Assembly (NCBI GenBank): GCA_001510575.1
Contig: LNGK01000020.1
Coordinates: 1 to 50,337, forward strand
Direction of reading: 5' to 3'
DNA length: 50,337 nucleotides
Origin: Knoxdaviesia capensis
Taxonomy: Eukaryota > Ascomycota > Sordariomycetes > Microascales > Gondwanamycetaceae
Every line of letters begins with the position of its first letter. The stretch's first letter is position 1. The notes beneath the pieces are model-generated. The model was given only the letters and a program-made list of their open reading frames with translations. It was not told where the DNA came from and made no database searches. This document shows positions 36,013 to 47,479 of the stretch, in pieces. Position numbers and translations under genes: made by a program.

Positions 36013-37575
36013 ACTTATATATATAGCTATCGTTAAACTTAGACTTCCTACCTTAGGCTATCCGACCTATTAAGACTTTATCCTATCGTTATCTTATATT
36101 TAGAATAAACTTTCGTTTCTATTAATAGTATAGGTAGAGGCTCTATTCTAGCTCTAGATAATCTTACTAATTATAAAGTACTAGCTTTACTAAGTCCTCT
36201 AGCTATATATCGTCCCTTAGAATATACCTAAAATTTAAGTTAATTCGTACTATAGTTTCACTTAAGGCCTTCCTTAGATACTTAGTCTAGTTCCTTCTCT
36301 TAGTTCTAACTAGATAGGCTCTATAACTAACTAGCTACCGGCTAGACTATATATAGTAGTATTAGGAGATAAAATCTCCTCTTAGTCTACTAGGTTAATA
36401 AGACGGCTAGCTTAGGTACCTAGCTATCGTTAAAATTAGACTTCTTACTTTAGGCTATCCGACCTACTAAGACTTCGTCCTATCGTTATCTCATATTCGG
36501 AATAAACTTTCGTTTTCTTAATACTATAAATAAGGGCTTTATTCTAGTTCTATATAATCTTACTAATTATAAAACGCTAGCTTTACTAAGTCCTTTAGAT
36601 ATATATCGCCCCTTAGAATATACTTAAAATATAAGCCGATTCGTGCTATAGTTTATTTAGGCCTTCCTTAGATACTTAGTCTAGTTCCTTTTCTTAGTTC
36701 TAACTAGATAAGCTCTATAACTAACTAGCCGCTAGCTAGACTATATATAGTAGTATTAGGAGATAAAATCTCCTCTTAGTCTACTAGGTTAATAAGATAG
36801 CTAGCTTAGGTACCTAGCTATTATTAAAATTAGACTTCCTACTTTAGGCTATCCGACCTACTAGGACTTCGTCCTATCGTTATCTTATATTCGGAATAAA
36901 CTTTCGTTTTCTTAATACTATAAATAGGGGTTTTATTCTAGTTCTATATAATCTTACTAATTATAAAGCGCTAGCTTTACTAAGTCCTCTAGATATATAT
37001 CGCCCCTTAGAATATACCTAAAATATAAGCCGATTTATGCTATAGTTTATTTAGGCCTTCCTTAGATACTTAGTCTAGTTCCTTCTCTTAGTTCTAACTA
37101 GATAGGCTCTATAACTAACTAGCCGCTAGCTAAACTATATATAATAGTATTAGGAGATAAAATCTCCTCCTAGTCTACTAGGTTAATAAGACGGCTAGCT
37201 TAGGTACTTAGCTATCGTTAAAATTAGACTTCTTACTTTAGGCTATCTAACCTACTAGGACTTCGTCCTATCGTTATCTTATATTCGGAATAAACTTTCG
37301 TTTTCTTAATACTATAAATAGGGGCTTTATTCTAGTTCTATATAATCTTACTAATTATAAAGCGCTAGCTTTACCGCGTCCTCTAGATATATATCGCCCC
37401 TTAGAATATACCTAAAATATAAGCCGATTCGTACCGTAGTTTATTTAAGCCTTCCTTAGATACTTAGTCTAGTTCCTTCTCTTAGTTCTAACTAGATAGG
37501 CTCTATAACTAACTAGCCGCTAGCTAGACTATATATAATAGTATTAGGAGATAAAATCTCCTCCTAGTCTACTAG
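36012..37575. repeat. ~390-bp satellite, four tandem units
   Basis: Units begin at GCTATCGTTAAA-like sequence near 36026, 36423, 36818 and 37210, a spacing of about 392-397 bp. Each contains CTTTCGTTTTCTTAATACTA, a CCTTAGAATATACCTAAAAT segment and ends near GAGATAAAATCTCCTC, a small palindrome. No coding frame was recognised. Confidence 0.88.
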
Positions 37576-38215
37576 GTCTACTTAGGGCTCTTATACTCTA
37601 GAAATAATAGAGGGGGAAAGCGGAATTATTATACTTAGGGTTACTCTTCTTAAGATATAATTCTTAGGGAGTAACCTATAGTATATAATAATAGCGAACT
37701 TAGTTATTTATCTATTATACTAGCTTAATAGTAAACGTATACTCTTTCTAACTATATACTATATTATAAAGCGACGTAAGAGGGAGTGAGTAAGCTATTA
37801 CCTAGGTTCTAGATATCTTATTAATATTACTCTAAATATTAATAGCTAACCCTAGCGAACGATAGTTACCTAGTTAATTCTACTAGTAGCTTAATACTAC
37901 TAGGTTAGGTAGTTAGTAACTTACCTATATTATATTAGAAAGGTCTATATACTTTAGTACTTACTCTCCCGCCTAAGGAAGTATAGTAACTTAAAGAGAA
38001 TTAGGTATCTAGATCTACCCTATCTATATTTAAAAGAACTTTTTAGATATAAGGCTATAGCCGATAAGATATTAGGGTTACCTATACCTAGCCTCTTATC
38101 GCTATATAGGTTAACGAATATAGTAGTATTTACTATTCTTACTTAAAAGTAACGATTAAGATAAAATAAGATCGTAGACTTAATAATAATATTTAATACT
38201 TATCTAAAGGTATAT
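37576..38215. other. unassigned 640-bp stretch
   Basis: No repeat, recognisable protein frame or RNA was found on either strand. It has the same CA/TG depletion as its surroundings. Confidence 0.4.
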
Positions 38216-39145
38216 TACGATTTATTTCGTTTTGTTTTTCCTATCTTAGTGTTTTAGTTTTTCCGTTTTTTTAGTAAAATCTTAGACCTAATGATGAAAT
38301 TTAGTACCTATCTAAAGGCTTAATACGATTTACCTCGTTTTTGTTTTTATATTTTAGTTTTCTAGTTTTTTAATTTTTTTTAGTTTTTTAGTTTTTTAGT
38401 ATTTTAGCATTTTAGTATTTTAGTATTTTAGTATTTTAGTTTTTTAGTTTTTTAGTTTTCTAGTATTTTAGTTTTCTAGTTTTCTAGTTTTCTAGCTTTC
38501 TATTTTTCTAGTTTTTTAGTATTTTAGTATTTTATTTACTTAGTATTCTATATTTATAATTTTCTAGATTTAGATTTCTAGATTTCTAGATTTCTAGCTA
38601 CTTCGGGTTTTTAGCTTTTTAGTTTTTAGGTTATTAAATATACCGAAATTACACGTATATTAATAATAATATTTAAAGGCTTAATACGATTTACCTCGTT
38701 TTTATTTTTATATTTTAGTTTTCTAGTTTTTCACTTTTTCAGCATTTTAGTATTTTAGCATTTTAGCATTTCAGCATTTCAGTATTTTAGCATTTTAGTT
38801 TTCTAGTTTTTTAGTTTTTTAGTTTTTTAGTTTTTTAGTTTTTTAGTTTTTTAGTTTTTTAGTTTTTTAGTTTTTTAGTTTTTTAGTTTTTTAGTTTTTT
38901 AGTTTTTTAGTTTTTTAGTTTTTCAGTTTTTTAGTTTTTTAGTTTTTTAGTTTTTTAGTTTTTTAGTTTTTTAGTTTTTTAGTTTTTTAGTTTTTTAGTT
39001 TTTTAGTACTTTAGCATTTCATTTACTTAGAATTCTAGACTTATAATTTTTTAGATTTCTAGATTTCTAGCTTCTTCGGGTTTTTAGCTTTTTAGTTTTT
39101 TAGGTTTTTAAGTAAACCGAAATTATAGGTATATTAATAATAATA
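38215..39145. repeat. T-rich microsatellite block, two diverged halves
   Basis: A unit beginning TTAATACGATTTACCTCGTT (38317 and about 38675), passing through a T-rich microsatellite and ending GATTTCTAG...CTTCGGGTTTTTAGC (near 38590 and 39060), then CCGAAATTA (38643 and 39116), occurs twice. In the second half the microsatellite has expanded to about 25 near-perfect 8-mers AGTTTTTT (38806-39003). The top strand is strongly T-rich. Confidence 0.78.
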
Positions 39146-39169
39146 TCTAAAGGCTTAACTTAATTTAGT

Positions 39170-40445
39170 TTATCTTAGGCCTTATAATAATATTAATCTT
39201 AGGGCGATATCTAAACTTATATTAATATAATTAATTCTAAATATTATACGTTATACTATCTAATATACTTTTTAAATTAGGCCTAACGCTTAAAATATTT
39301 ATTACGATATTAGGTCTTACCTTTATCTTCTTCTAGAAAGTACCCCCGAGAAATATACGAGATACCTAAGAAATATATATATTAATAAATATAAATCCTA
39401 CTCTAATAACGAATACGAACTTAATATACTCCTATTATATAACGATACTAATATAAAACGCGAATACTATCTTAAGCCTAATCGTATACTCTTACCTAGC
39501 TTACCTAGCCTTTCTATTTAGAAACTAAGCTATAGCTTAAAGATCGCTTAGCCTATCCTCTATAGTATTAAGCTCGACTTCCCCTAAAGTACCCTATAAG
39601 CTCTAAAAAATACCTAAGAACCTATCTATATTAAGTAATTAGGCGATTATTATTAACCGCTAGAAGAGTTTATTCTTATATATATAATTAGCTTTACGAG
39701 ATTACTACCGATTATATAGAGCTAATAGAAGCCTATATATATAGTAGGTACTATAATCTTATATTACTACGAAAGTACTACGTATTTAGCCTAGCGCCCG
39801 GGATACTTAGTCGATTAGCTAGATAATATCTTAGTAACTTATATATTTATAGATAGGATTACTTAATAGAGTCCCTAGGCTAAGATAAACTATATAGGAC
39901 TCGCGCTACTAGGTAAAGATCGGTTTTAACTAAAGCTATCTTTCTTTATCGTTAATATCGCTAATAGACTCTATTATAGAAGGCCCGGAATACTTATTAA
40001 GAGTAGATATATACTAGGCTACTACCTCTATACTATCGAGCCTAGCTAGTAGGTCCTTTTTATTAACTATATTAGTAAGTATTTCGGGCCGGTCTTAGTT
40101 TTCTTATAGCTTTTAGCGGGGTTTACGGATTAATAGATATTTTTAGGTTAGTAGGATCGGTACCCCTAGGCTCGTTACCGAGGCTAAAATCGACTTTAGC
40201 TTTTTATCGCCTATATATATATTATTAACTATATTAATCTCTATTAAAAGGTCTAACTATAGCTAAGTCTTACCTTTATAAATATTATAGCTTTTATCCC
40301 TAAGGGAATATACGATATCGGTTTAGTTTATCTCGAAATTAATAATACGCTATCGGTACCCCTACGTATTTATTAGTCGCTTTATTAAGGCGGTTATACC
40401 GTTATACCGTGAAATAAGCGTTAGTAATATAATAGATAAACTAAG
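39170..40445 (-). pseudogene. telomere-linked RecQ-like helicase pseudogene 2, C-terminal part
   Basis: The continuation, on the minus strand, of the helicase at 46085-47480. The two parts were one frame before the copia insertion: the last codon before the CTAAG target duplication is completed by the base at 40440. The frame has only TAG/TAA stops of RIP type down to about 39230. Shortly after the join come S-R-Y-N-G and then D-K-S-Y-N-I-Y-K-G-K (about 40280-40310), which fit the Cys-rich segment after a RecQ core with C-x2-C turned into Y-x2-Y. The far C-terminal part is not similar to anything I recognise, and the true end is uncertain. Confidence 0.62.
40441..40445. repeat. target-site duplication CTAAG (left)
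   Basis: Five bases directly before the copia B LTR, identical to 46085-46089. This marks a clean integration and dates it after the helicase gene was in place. Confidence 0.9.
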
Positions 40446-40788
40446 TGTTCGAATACAGGAAAGGCGGTTAGAATTGGAAGCGTAACTTTGCAGTCAATAC
40501 CATTCACAAAGGTAGGGTGTAAAAAATAAGATGAGTAGTTGATAGCTATGAAATACTATGCTAGAATGGATGGGGGGAAAGCTTCCTTCTTATCCCCTAT
40601 GGGATCTAGGCTTCCTCCCGTCTAGATCCCTGATGCCTTCTAAGGCTTCCCTTCCTATACTAGGCTCTTCGTAATTCTATATTATATCTATTATTATTCC
40701 CTAGGCTATTTATCGTAGCCTTGTTCTTTGTTATAAACTTCCGGCTATATAAAGGATAATATAATATAAATTAATTTAATATTTAATA
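40446..40788 (-). repeat. 3' LTR of copia copy B
   Basis: It begins TGTTCGAATACAGG on the plus strand and ends ATTTAATA. It keeps unmutated pairs such as GGAAGCGTAACTTTGCAGTC that are TA in the right LTR, while its right-hand third is RIP-mutated where the right LTR is not. Confidence 0.92.
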
Positions 40789-43700
40789 CCCCTTCTTAGT
40801 CGGAACGTTATGTACTAGTAGTCCCGCGTGCCTCTTAAATAGCACTCTCCCTAATAGCTTAGTTAGTATATCCGCTAATTATTCTACCGTAGGCACGTAT
40901 TATACTCTAATATTAAGTTCCCGTACTCGGTCGATAGTAGAGTAAAGAGGCGTGCCGACGTGTTTTAGGTTCGGACGGTAAGTAGGTTTCGTGACGGCGG
41001 TAATAGTAGCGGTGTTATCCTCCTAGAGGACGATGTTCCTAATATAAAAGTTAAGCTCGGTTAGTAAATATTAAAGCTATGCTAGGTAGTATATAGTCTC
41101 TCGTAGCGCGTAGATCTCGGCTTCGGCGGAAGAGTCGGTAGTCTACCTCTACCGTTTACTATACTAGCTAATAGGGTTATTATTAAGTATAATAACGTAG
41201 CCGGTAGTTAATTTAAATTCGGCGTCTTCGGTATTACCGTACGAGGTATCGGCTTAGGCGTTTAGTATCTAATCTTATGCCGTAGGACTCCGTCGGTAAG
41301 TAATCCCCTTCTAAGCGTATCCGGTAAGGTACCGTAGTATACGCTTTAGGCCTTTGGCGTGTATAATTCGTAGGTCGTAAGAGAAGCGCGCGTGCTAATA
41401 TATAGCGTAGGCTACGTTAGGTTGGGTCTTTCCTATAAGGTATAAGAGCTTTCCTATCATTCGATAGTATAAGCCTTAATCGGTAGGTTATATATCTTTA
41501 TACTCGGGGGGTAAAAAGGTAACTAGCTCTATTAACGTAGTTACGGTTCGGTAATTTAAAAGCTAGAACTCCTCTAGTATATCTCTAATATAGGTATCCT
41601 AGCTAATTGAGATACTATCGTTCTCGATCTTAATAGCTATTCCTAGGAGCTATTCGGGCTCTCCTTAGTACTTAGAGATTAGGATACTTACTAGGTCTTT
41701 CTCGAATTAATCGGCTATAGATTTATTAGGGGAAAGGATTAGTAGGTTATTAACGTAAGAAGAGATAACTACTTAGGTCTAGGGGTTATAGTAGGTTACG
41801 TCGTTAGCCTATAAAGGCTTAAATCCGATTATTACGAGTACCTCTCGGAGGCGAATCTACTACTATCTTCCTAACTACTTTAGTCTATATAGTAGTTTTA
41901 ATAGAATAAAATACTACTAAGCGCTTCCTAACTTCTATCTGACCTTTAGGGCCTCCTCGGGATATTCGTCTAGGTACTTACGTATTATAGGCTTAGGGAT
42001 AATATAGATCGTTTCCTTAAGCTCTCCTTATAAGTAGGTAGAAACTACGTCTATCTACCGTAGGGTGGCTCTCGTCTTAACTACGAGGGCTAATAGGATC
42101 CTCTACGTATCCGGGGTCGCGGTCGATACGAACGTTTCGTGGAAATCGACGCCTTCTCGTTATTAAAAGCCTCGAGCGTACTATCTTACTTTCTTCTTAG
42201 TTTCGTTACCCTCCGCGTTAGTCTTCTATCGAAAGGCGAGCTTCGTAGTAATCGGTTTCTTCGGAGGCTTTCCCTATATTACCTTAAAAGTCTTTATCTT
42301 AATAACCTTCCGAAATTTAGTCCTAATAGCTTCCGTCTAGGTTCCTATAGCTTTCTAATCTCGCTAAGGGTTACGCTTTAATACTTCGTTAGTATTACGT
42401 AAGTAGATTAAATCGGATACTACTATAAAAGTACTTCCCGGTAGTTAGTCGCTAGCTAATTCGTTAAGGTCTTTGAGTTTATCTGGTCTCGAGCGGCTCT
42501 TATTAGTAATAGGAGGATTCGCGGTCGTAACTTCCTTATCGTCTAATAAGTTCTACGTATTAGACGGTTCTAATGTGGCCGTTAGCTCCGATACCCCGGA
42601 TAGCTCCGGTACGCCGGATAGCTCCGATACGCTAGATATCCCCTTCTTAGGGATGCTACTACTAGTAGTAGCGCTAGCTTTCGACTAGCGTAGCGCTCCT
42701 AGAGGGTGAGATCGAACGTACTTTCTATATAAAAGCTTATAGATACGTTCCTAAAACCGGATATCCTTAGTAATATATACCTATCCGAATTCTAGAATCT
42801 ATACTCTATAAAGATAGCGGCCTTAGTATCTAACTAGGATACCTTCTACGCCCGTAGGTACTAGCTTAGTGTTTTAGCTATCGAATTTAGCGCTTAATAT
42901 CTTCTATCGCTAGAGGGGGTTTATATATACGATATACTTAGAACCTAGTATTCGAAGGTATAATATATTAACCTTCTCGTATATCCCGTAAGCCTTCTAA
43001 AAGGCGCCGATTAGCGTATTAAAGCTCCTAGAGATAACCGTCCGATTAAGTATATAGACTACCGCGGTTATAATCTTATCCTATAGCTCCGGTAGGATAC
43101 TCTCGGTAATAACGGTTACTCTAGTCTTCTATAAGACCTCGTGGATACTACGCTCGATACGCCCGTTCTCGGCTAGGTAGTATAGAGGCGATATTATATA
43201 CTCGATTCCCTACTCGTTATAGTAAGTAGCTAGCTTCTTAGTACCGATATCGGTACCGTTATCGCTATAGAGCTTCTTAGGCTTCCGGCCTAGCTCTAGC
43301 GCCTATCTCTTAACGGTCTTCCGGATATATATAAGTATATTACTCTTCCGGGCCGTTATATAAACCGATCGTCGGCTTATCGCCTTATTATATACTAATA
43401 AGAAGTAGCTATTCCCGCTTATAGATACCGGTTATATAGTACCTATATCTATATAGATAACCTCCCTAGGTACCTTAGAGGGTACTTTAGAGTCTAGTAG
43501 TTTAAAAGACGTTATCTTTCTAAACTCGTAGGCGCTATAAGGCTCGATAAGTCTAGTTACCTTCTTAACTAGAGAACTAGTAACCGCCTTAACTATTTAG
43601 GATATAGCTACCCTTCTAGGGTAATAAAGGCGCTAGTATATAAGAGCCTCGCTCTTTAAAAGCGTACGTAGGGATACGTTAGCGTATACGGTACCGTTAA

Positions 43701-45560
43701 CTTCGGTATATAGGGTATAGCCTTCCTCGCGAGGAACCTCGTCTATAGTCGTATAGGCCTTAGGGCCTTCCTTTACTTCTAGCGTGAAGCCTCTTTCTAC
43801 TAGAAAGATAGTAGTAATAACCTTATCTTTAATTATTAGCTGGTCTACTACTAGAACGCACCCCTTCTTATACTAAATAATTCCGGAGATAACGTTAATA
43901 GGAAAGGTAGGGTAATACTAGACGTTAGTAATCCTAAGGTTAGATCTATCTTTTATCCGGAGTTAAATAGTTCTAATATATCGAACTCCCGATAATCCGC
44001 TCCCTAACTTAATCGAATTAGTAAAAGTCTTTAGGGATCCCCGCTTAAACTAAGATAGGTCGTTTAAAATATAAGAATCCGAACCTATATTATAAATCTA
44101 ATTTATACGGATATAGTATACGGGGTAAGGCTTAAAGGGTCGTTAGTCTATAGCGGTATAGGTAGTACCGTAGAGGGTAGTTAACTCCTCTAGCTTAGCG
44201 TCCTTTAGAGGCTTATTACCTTTACCCTTAGTAGGCTTCTTAGTAGAAGTCGTAGTATTCGCGGCTCCTAGCTTATAAGTCTTCTCTTTACTATTCGCCT
44301 TCGCTTGGTACTTACTTATAATATAACCTTTTAAGCCGTACTAATAGTATTAAATATCACTCTTCTTCCGAATAGGGATACTACCGGTAGTAGGCTTAGG
44401 GGAGGGGGGGGTATAGTAGTCGGGTTTCTTCGCGTTATTATCCTTCTTCTAGTTAGGAGGATATCTAGATTACTACTAGCGCGTAGCGCGGTTTATATTC
44501 TTAGCTATATATTCCGATATAGCTATAATAAGGGCGGCCTTATTATCGATATCCTTATTAAAACTCTTTAGGATAGCGCGGAGGTCTCTATTAAGCTTAG
44601 GGTAGCGGGTGGTGATATGATAGTAGGCGCCCGTCGCGGTTAAGATAGTCGGGATCACGAGCCCTTCTAGTCTCACCTTATATACTATAGAGACGAATCG
44701 ATTTAGGATTTAGTATACTCCCTCTCTCGGTTCGGTTTAGAAATTAAAAACTACTATAATATTTTTAATCCGTAACTCCCTAGTTACCTAGAAATTCTAC
44801 TTTAGTAATCTAAATAAGGTATAAGTATTTACCTTATCCTTAAATATAGAGGAAATCTCGGGGGCGATCGATTCCTTTATTATACGTGCTATATACGCGC
44901 TTACTAGGGGTTAGAGGTCTCGGAGTTATTCGATAGTAATACCTAGCGCGCTTAGGGTAGTCTCGAATTCTTCGGATTACTATAGCTATTCCGAAGTACT
45001 AGCTAGCTTTAGGGTCTTATCGATAAGGATAGCGTGGTTCTTAAGCTCCTTTATCTTAACCTTTATAGCCGAACGTCTATAGTTCCCGTCTTCGTCTAAG
45101 TTATCGTTATCTTCGTCTTCCGACTAGTACTCCTACTATCGGAAAGAGGATCTACGTTATCGTTCGTTCTCCTAGGTCATCTATAAAACCTTATCTTATA
45201 TTTCTAAGATCTTCTTAATTAATACCTACTACCGCTCTAAATCCACGATTTAGTTCTACTTCCTATCGCTATCCTTCTTAATTTCCCTTAAGTTCTTAGT
45301 AACCGTCTCGGTTATTACTTCTATAAACTATACCTAGGGGAGGGGAGGATAGTAGATAGTACGGGTATCGGGTATATATATAGGAGTCTCTCCCTCGGGT
45401 TCTAGGGTAGCCTCGTAGATATTAGCTAGAAGCTCGGCTCTCTTCTACCTCGAAATCGAGGACTTAGTCGGGGATATCGATCGTTATATAATATCGTAAA
45501 TAGTAAGGCTAACTCGGTAGGGGAAGGGGGGGTAGAATTAGTTACTAAAACTCGTTCTAT
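40783..45560 (-). pseudogene. gag-pol polyprotein of copia copy B, RIP-inactivated
   Basis: A single minus-strand frame (lowest base of each codon is 1 mod 3). Gag includes an unbroken 66-codon run at 44476-44676, followed by a zinc knuckle CX2CX4HX4C near 44310-44355, now mostly Tyr. Integrase keeps S-D-N-G-T-D with its Asp at 43261-43263, and E-N-G-R-I-E-R further on near 43150-43170. The RT region reads G-V-D-F-H-E-T-F-V near 42135-42165, and its catalytic Y-V-D-D has become Y-V-N-N at 41746-41757. RNase H has T-D-S-S-A-E-A-E-I-Y at 41110-41139. The frame ends at TAA in the LTR edge (40783-40785) after H-N-V-P-T-K-K-G. The gag start codon could not be fixed. Many TAG/TAA stops make it non-functional. 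Confidence 0.87.
40789..40797 (-). other. polypurine tract of copia B
   Basis: AAGAAGGGG on the minus strand, abutting the 3' LTR. This is where plus-strand priming would occur in LTR elements. Confidence 0.75.
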
Positions 45561-45722
45561 TAGAACGCAAAAAATCGGAGTACCACAGGAGTTAAACGGC
45601 TTCTAGGATCCGAAAATAGGGGGGGGGAGGGACTACGGAAGTTTTCTCGGTTCCTATAGGATTAATAGGTAGGTTAAGGGGGGGGGGGTAGGTCGAAACG
45701 AAAATAGTAAGGTATAAAGCTA

Positions 45723-45742
45723 CGAGCGCCGGGCTCATAACC
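45723..45742 (-). other. primer-binding site matching the 5' half of initiator tRNA-Met
   Basis: Directly inside the 5' LTR the minus strand reads GGTTATGAGCCCGGCGCTC; its complement, GAGCGCCGGGCTCATAACC, resembles the D-stem-to-anticodon-loop region of eukaryotic initiator tRNA-Met, with CAU as anticodon, not a tRNA 3' end with CCA. Drosophila copia is known to prime from such a cleaved 5' half. The site has kept CA (CTCATAA), so it escaped RIP. Confidence 0.72.
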
Positions 45743-46084
45743 TATTCGAATATAGGAAAGGTAGTTAGAATTAGAAGCGTAACTTTATAGTTAATACCAT
45801 TTATAAAGGTAGGGTGTAAAAAATAAGATAAGTAGTTAATGGCTATGAAATACTATACTAGAATAGATGGGGGAAAGCTTCCTTCTTATCCCCTATAGGA
45901 TCTAGGCTTCCTCCCGTCTGGATCCCTGATGCCTTCTAAGGCTTCCCTTCCTATACTAGGCTCTTCGTAATTCTATATTGCATCCATCATTGTTCCCCAG
46001 GCTATTCATCGCAGCCTTGTTCTTTATCATGAACTTCCGGCTGTACAAAGGATAATATAACATGAATTAATCCAATATTCAACA
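45743..46084 (-). repeat. 5' LTR of copia copy B
   Basis: It begins TATTCGAATATAGG (TG to TA) and ends CCAATATTCAACA. The left two-thirds is RIP-mutated. From about 45960 to 46084 it keeps many CA and TG pairs (GCATCCATCATTG, CATGAATTAATCC), giving the least mutated 120 bases in the window. Confidence 0.92.
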
Positions 46085-46089
46085 CTAAG
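46085..46089. repeat. target-site duplication CTAAG (right)
   Basis: A perfect match to 40441-40445, flanking the copia B element. Confidence 0.9.
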
Positions 46090-47298
46090 GGAACTATTAC
46101 GCCCTACCCGCCCCGATTCTTATATAAACTCCTAGATTATCTTTAGGTAGCTAATATAGATTATTAACTATACGTTAGGTATATTAATACTAATACCTAA
46201 GGTATAAGTAGTAACGATAACCCCTACCTAGGACGTTCGCTATTTATTTAATAAGATAGCTTTCTACTTAGTACTCCCTACGTTACCGTAGAAGTAAGGA
46301 TAGGCTAGTATCTAGGTAATTTCTATTATATTAGATACTATACCGTAATATACGATTATTCTTATAGGACTACCGAGGGCTTCCTATACCTAGGCTAGTA
46401 CTATCTTAATAATTAGCTTACTATCGCCTCTTAAGCTACCTTAGATAATACGATAGGAGATATTAAGCTAAGAAGTACGTATTATAAAAGTTAAAAACGT
46501 AATAGGTACGCTTAGGTAAACCTTTAACTCTTTACGGTCTTACGTAAATAAAGTTACGTTATATAAGGAGATCTATATTTATAAGGAGTATAGGAGCTTA
46601 CTTAAAGATAGAAGATCTTACTAAAATAAGGAGTTAGCGTCGAGTAAGTAATAATATTCGTTAAAGGCGATACGTCTAAGGTAACCGCCTAATTAGAGCT
46701 AAGTAAAGAAGGCCCGAAACCGCGATATTAGAGCTATCTCAGGGGTTACGAAGATTAGACCCCTCTTTACTATATAAACTTCCTTATTCTAAAAGTATAC
46801 TATAGGAATATATAGATCGCTATAACGTCTTAGTATATCTACCTAAAGTACTATATACGGGTAAACGATAATAGTATAATACTAGTTCTATTTAATAAAC
46901 GCTAGAAGAAAGAATAATAGAGACTTTCCCGAGCCTATCCCCGCGATCTATAAGATATTATCGTTACTAAATAGTATCCGCCTTAATACCGCTTACTACT
47001 TAGGACGAAACTATACCTAGGGATCCCCTAATATTATTTATAGTTCCCCTAGTAACTAGGAGGTATTTATTTCGGTTATAACTATATCCGGTCTACTTAT
47101 ATCGGTAGACCCGGTTAGATTAATTACGTTACCTATTAATAACCGGGGTAATACTTATACGTAGCTTACGTTATTATAGAGATTAATAAATTCGGTTAAT
47201 ACCGAGATTAAGTTAGCCTTAGCTTTAGCTATATTACTAATATAGATATACTCTACTATAGCCCTTATATCTAATATTATCCGGTTTTAGGTTACTCT

Positions 47299-47460
47299 AG
47301 GACGGATCGTTATCTACGGTAGTAATAGATAAACTACTATCGTTATTCTAGGTATATTCGTAGTATTACTAATAATAGACGTAGGACGAATCGTGGTTTA
47401 TAGCGGTAATAGATAAACTACTATCGTTATTCTAGGTATATTCGTAGTATTACTAATCCT
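47299..47460. repeat. ~94-bp direct duplication
   Basis: AGGACGGATCGTTATCTACG at 47299 recurs as AGGACGAATCGTGGTTTATA at 47393, each followed by the same AATAGATAAACTACTATCG stretch and TATTCGTAGTATTACTAAT. It lies at the upstream edge of the helicase 2 frame and may disrupt it. Confidence 0.75.
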
Positions 47461-47479
47461 ATTATAATAGAATCTTAAT

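Larger units (their letters stand above)
40446..46084 (-). mobile_element. complete Ty1/copia retrotransposon, copy B
   Basis: 5639 bp, bounded by 343-bp (left) and 342-bp (right) LTRs and a perfect 5-bp CTAAG duplication. It is transcribed leftwards, so the right LTR is the 5' LTR. Inside are a primer-binding site (45723-45742), a single gag-pol frame and a polypurine tract (40789-40797). It sits inside helicase pseudogene 2. It retains more TG/CA than its neighbours, especially in both LTRs, so it is probably younger or was less exposed to RIP. Confidence 0.93.

Noticed and set aside
42139..42381. 80-codon open frame on the plus strand
   Set aside because: It lies antisense to the minus-strand copia RT frame, whose motifs (V-D-F-H-E-T-F) are clear; it is a shadow of that gene.
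42473..42688. 71-codon open frame on the plus strand with repeated Ser-Asp-Thr-Pro-Asp
   Set aside because: Antisense to the copia pol frame. The repeat reflects a low-complexity linker on the minus strand between integrase and RT, not a separate gene.
44476..44676. 66-codon minus-strand frame as a separate small gene
   Set aside because: It is in the same frame as the copia gag-pol (lowest codon base 1 mod 3) and runs straight into the gag zinc knuckle, so it is a fragment of gag.
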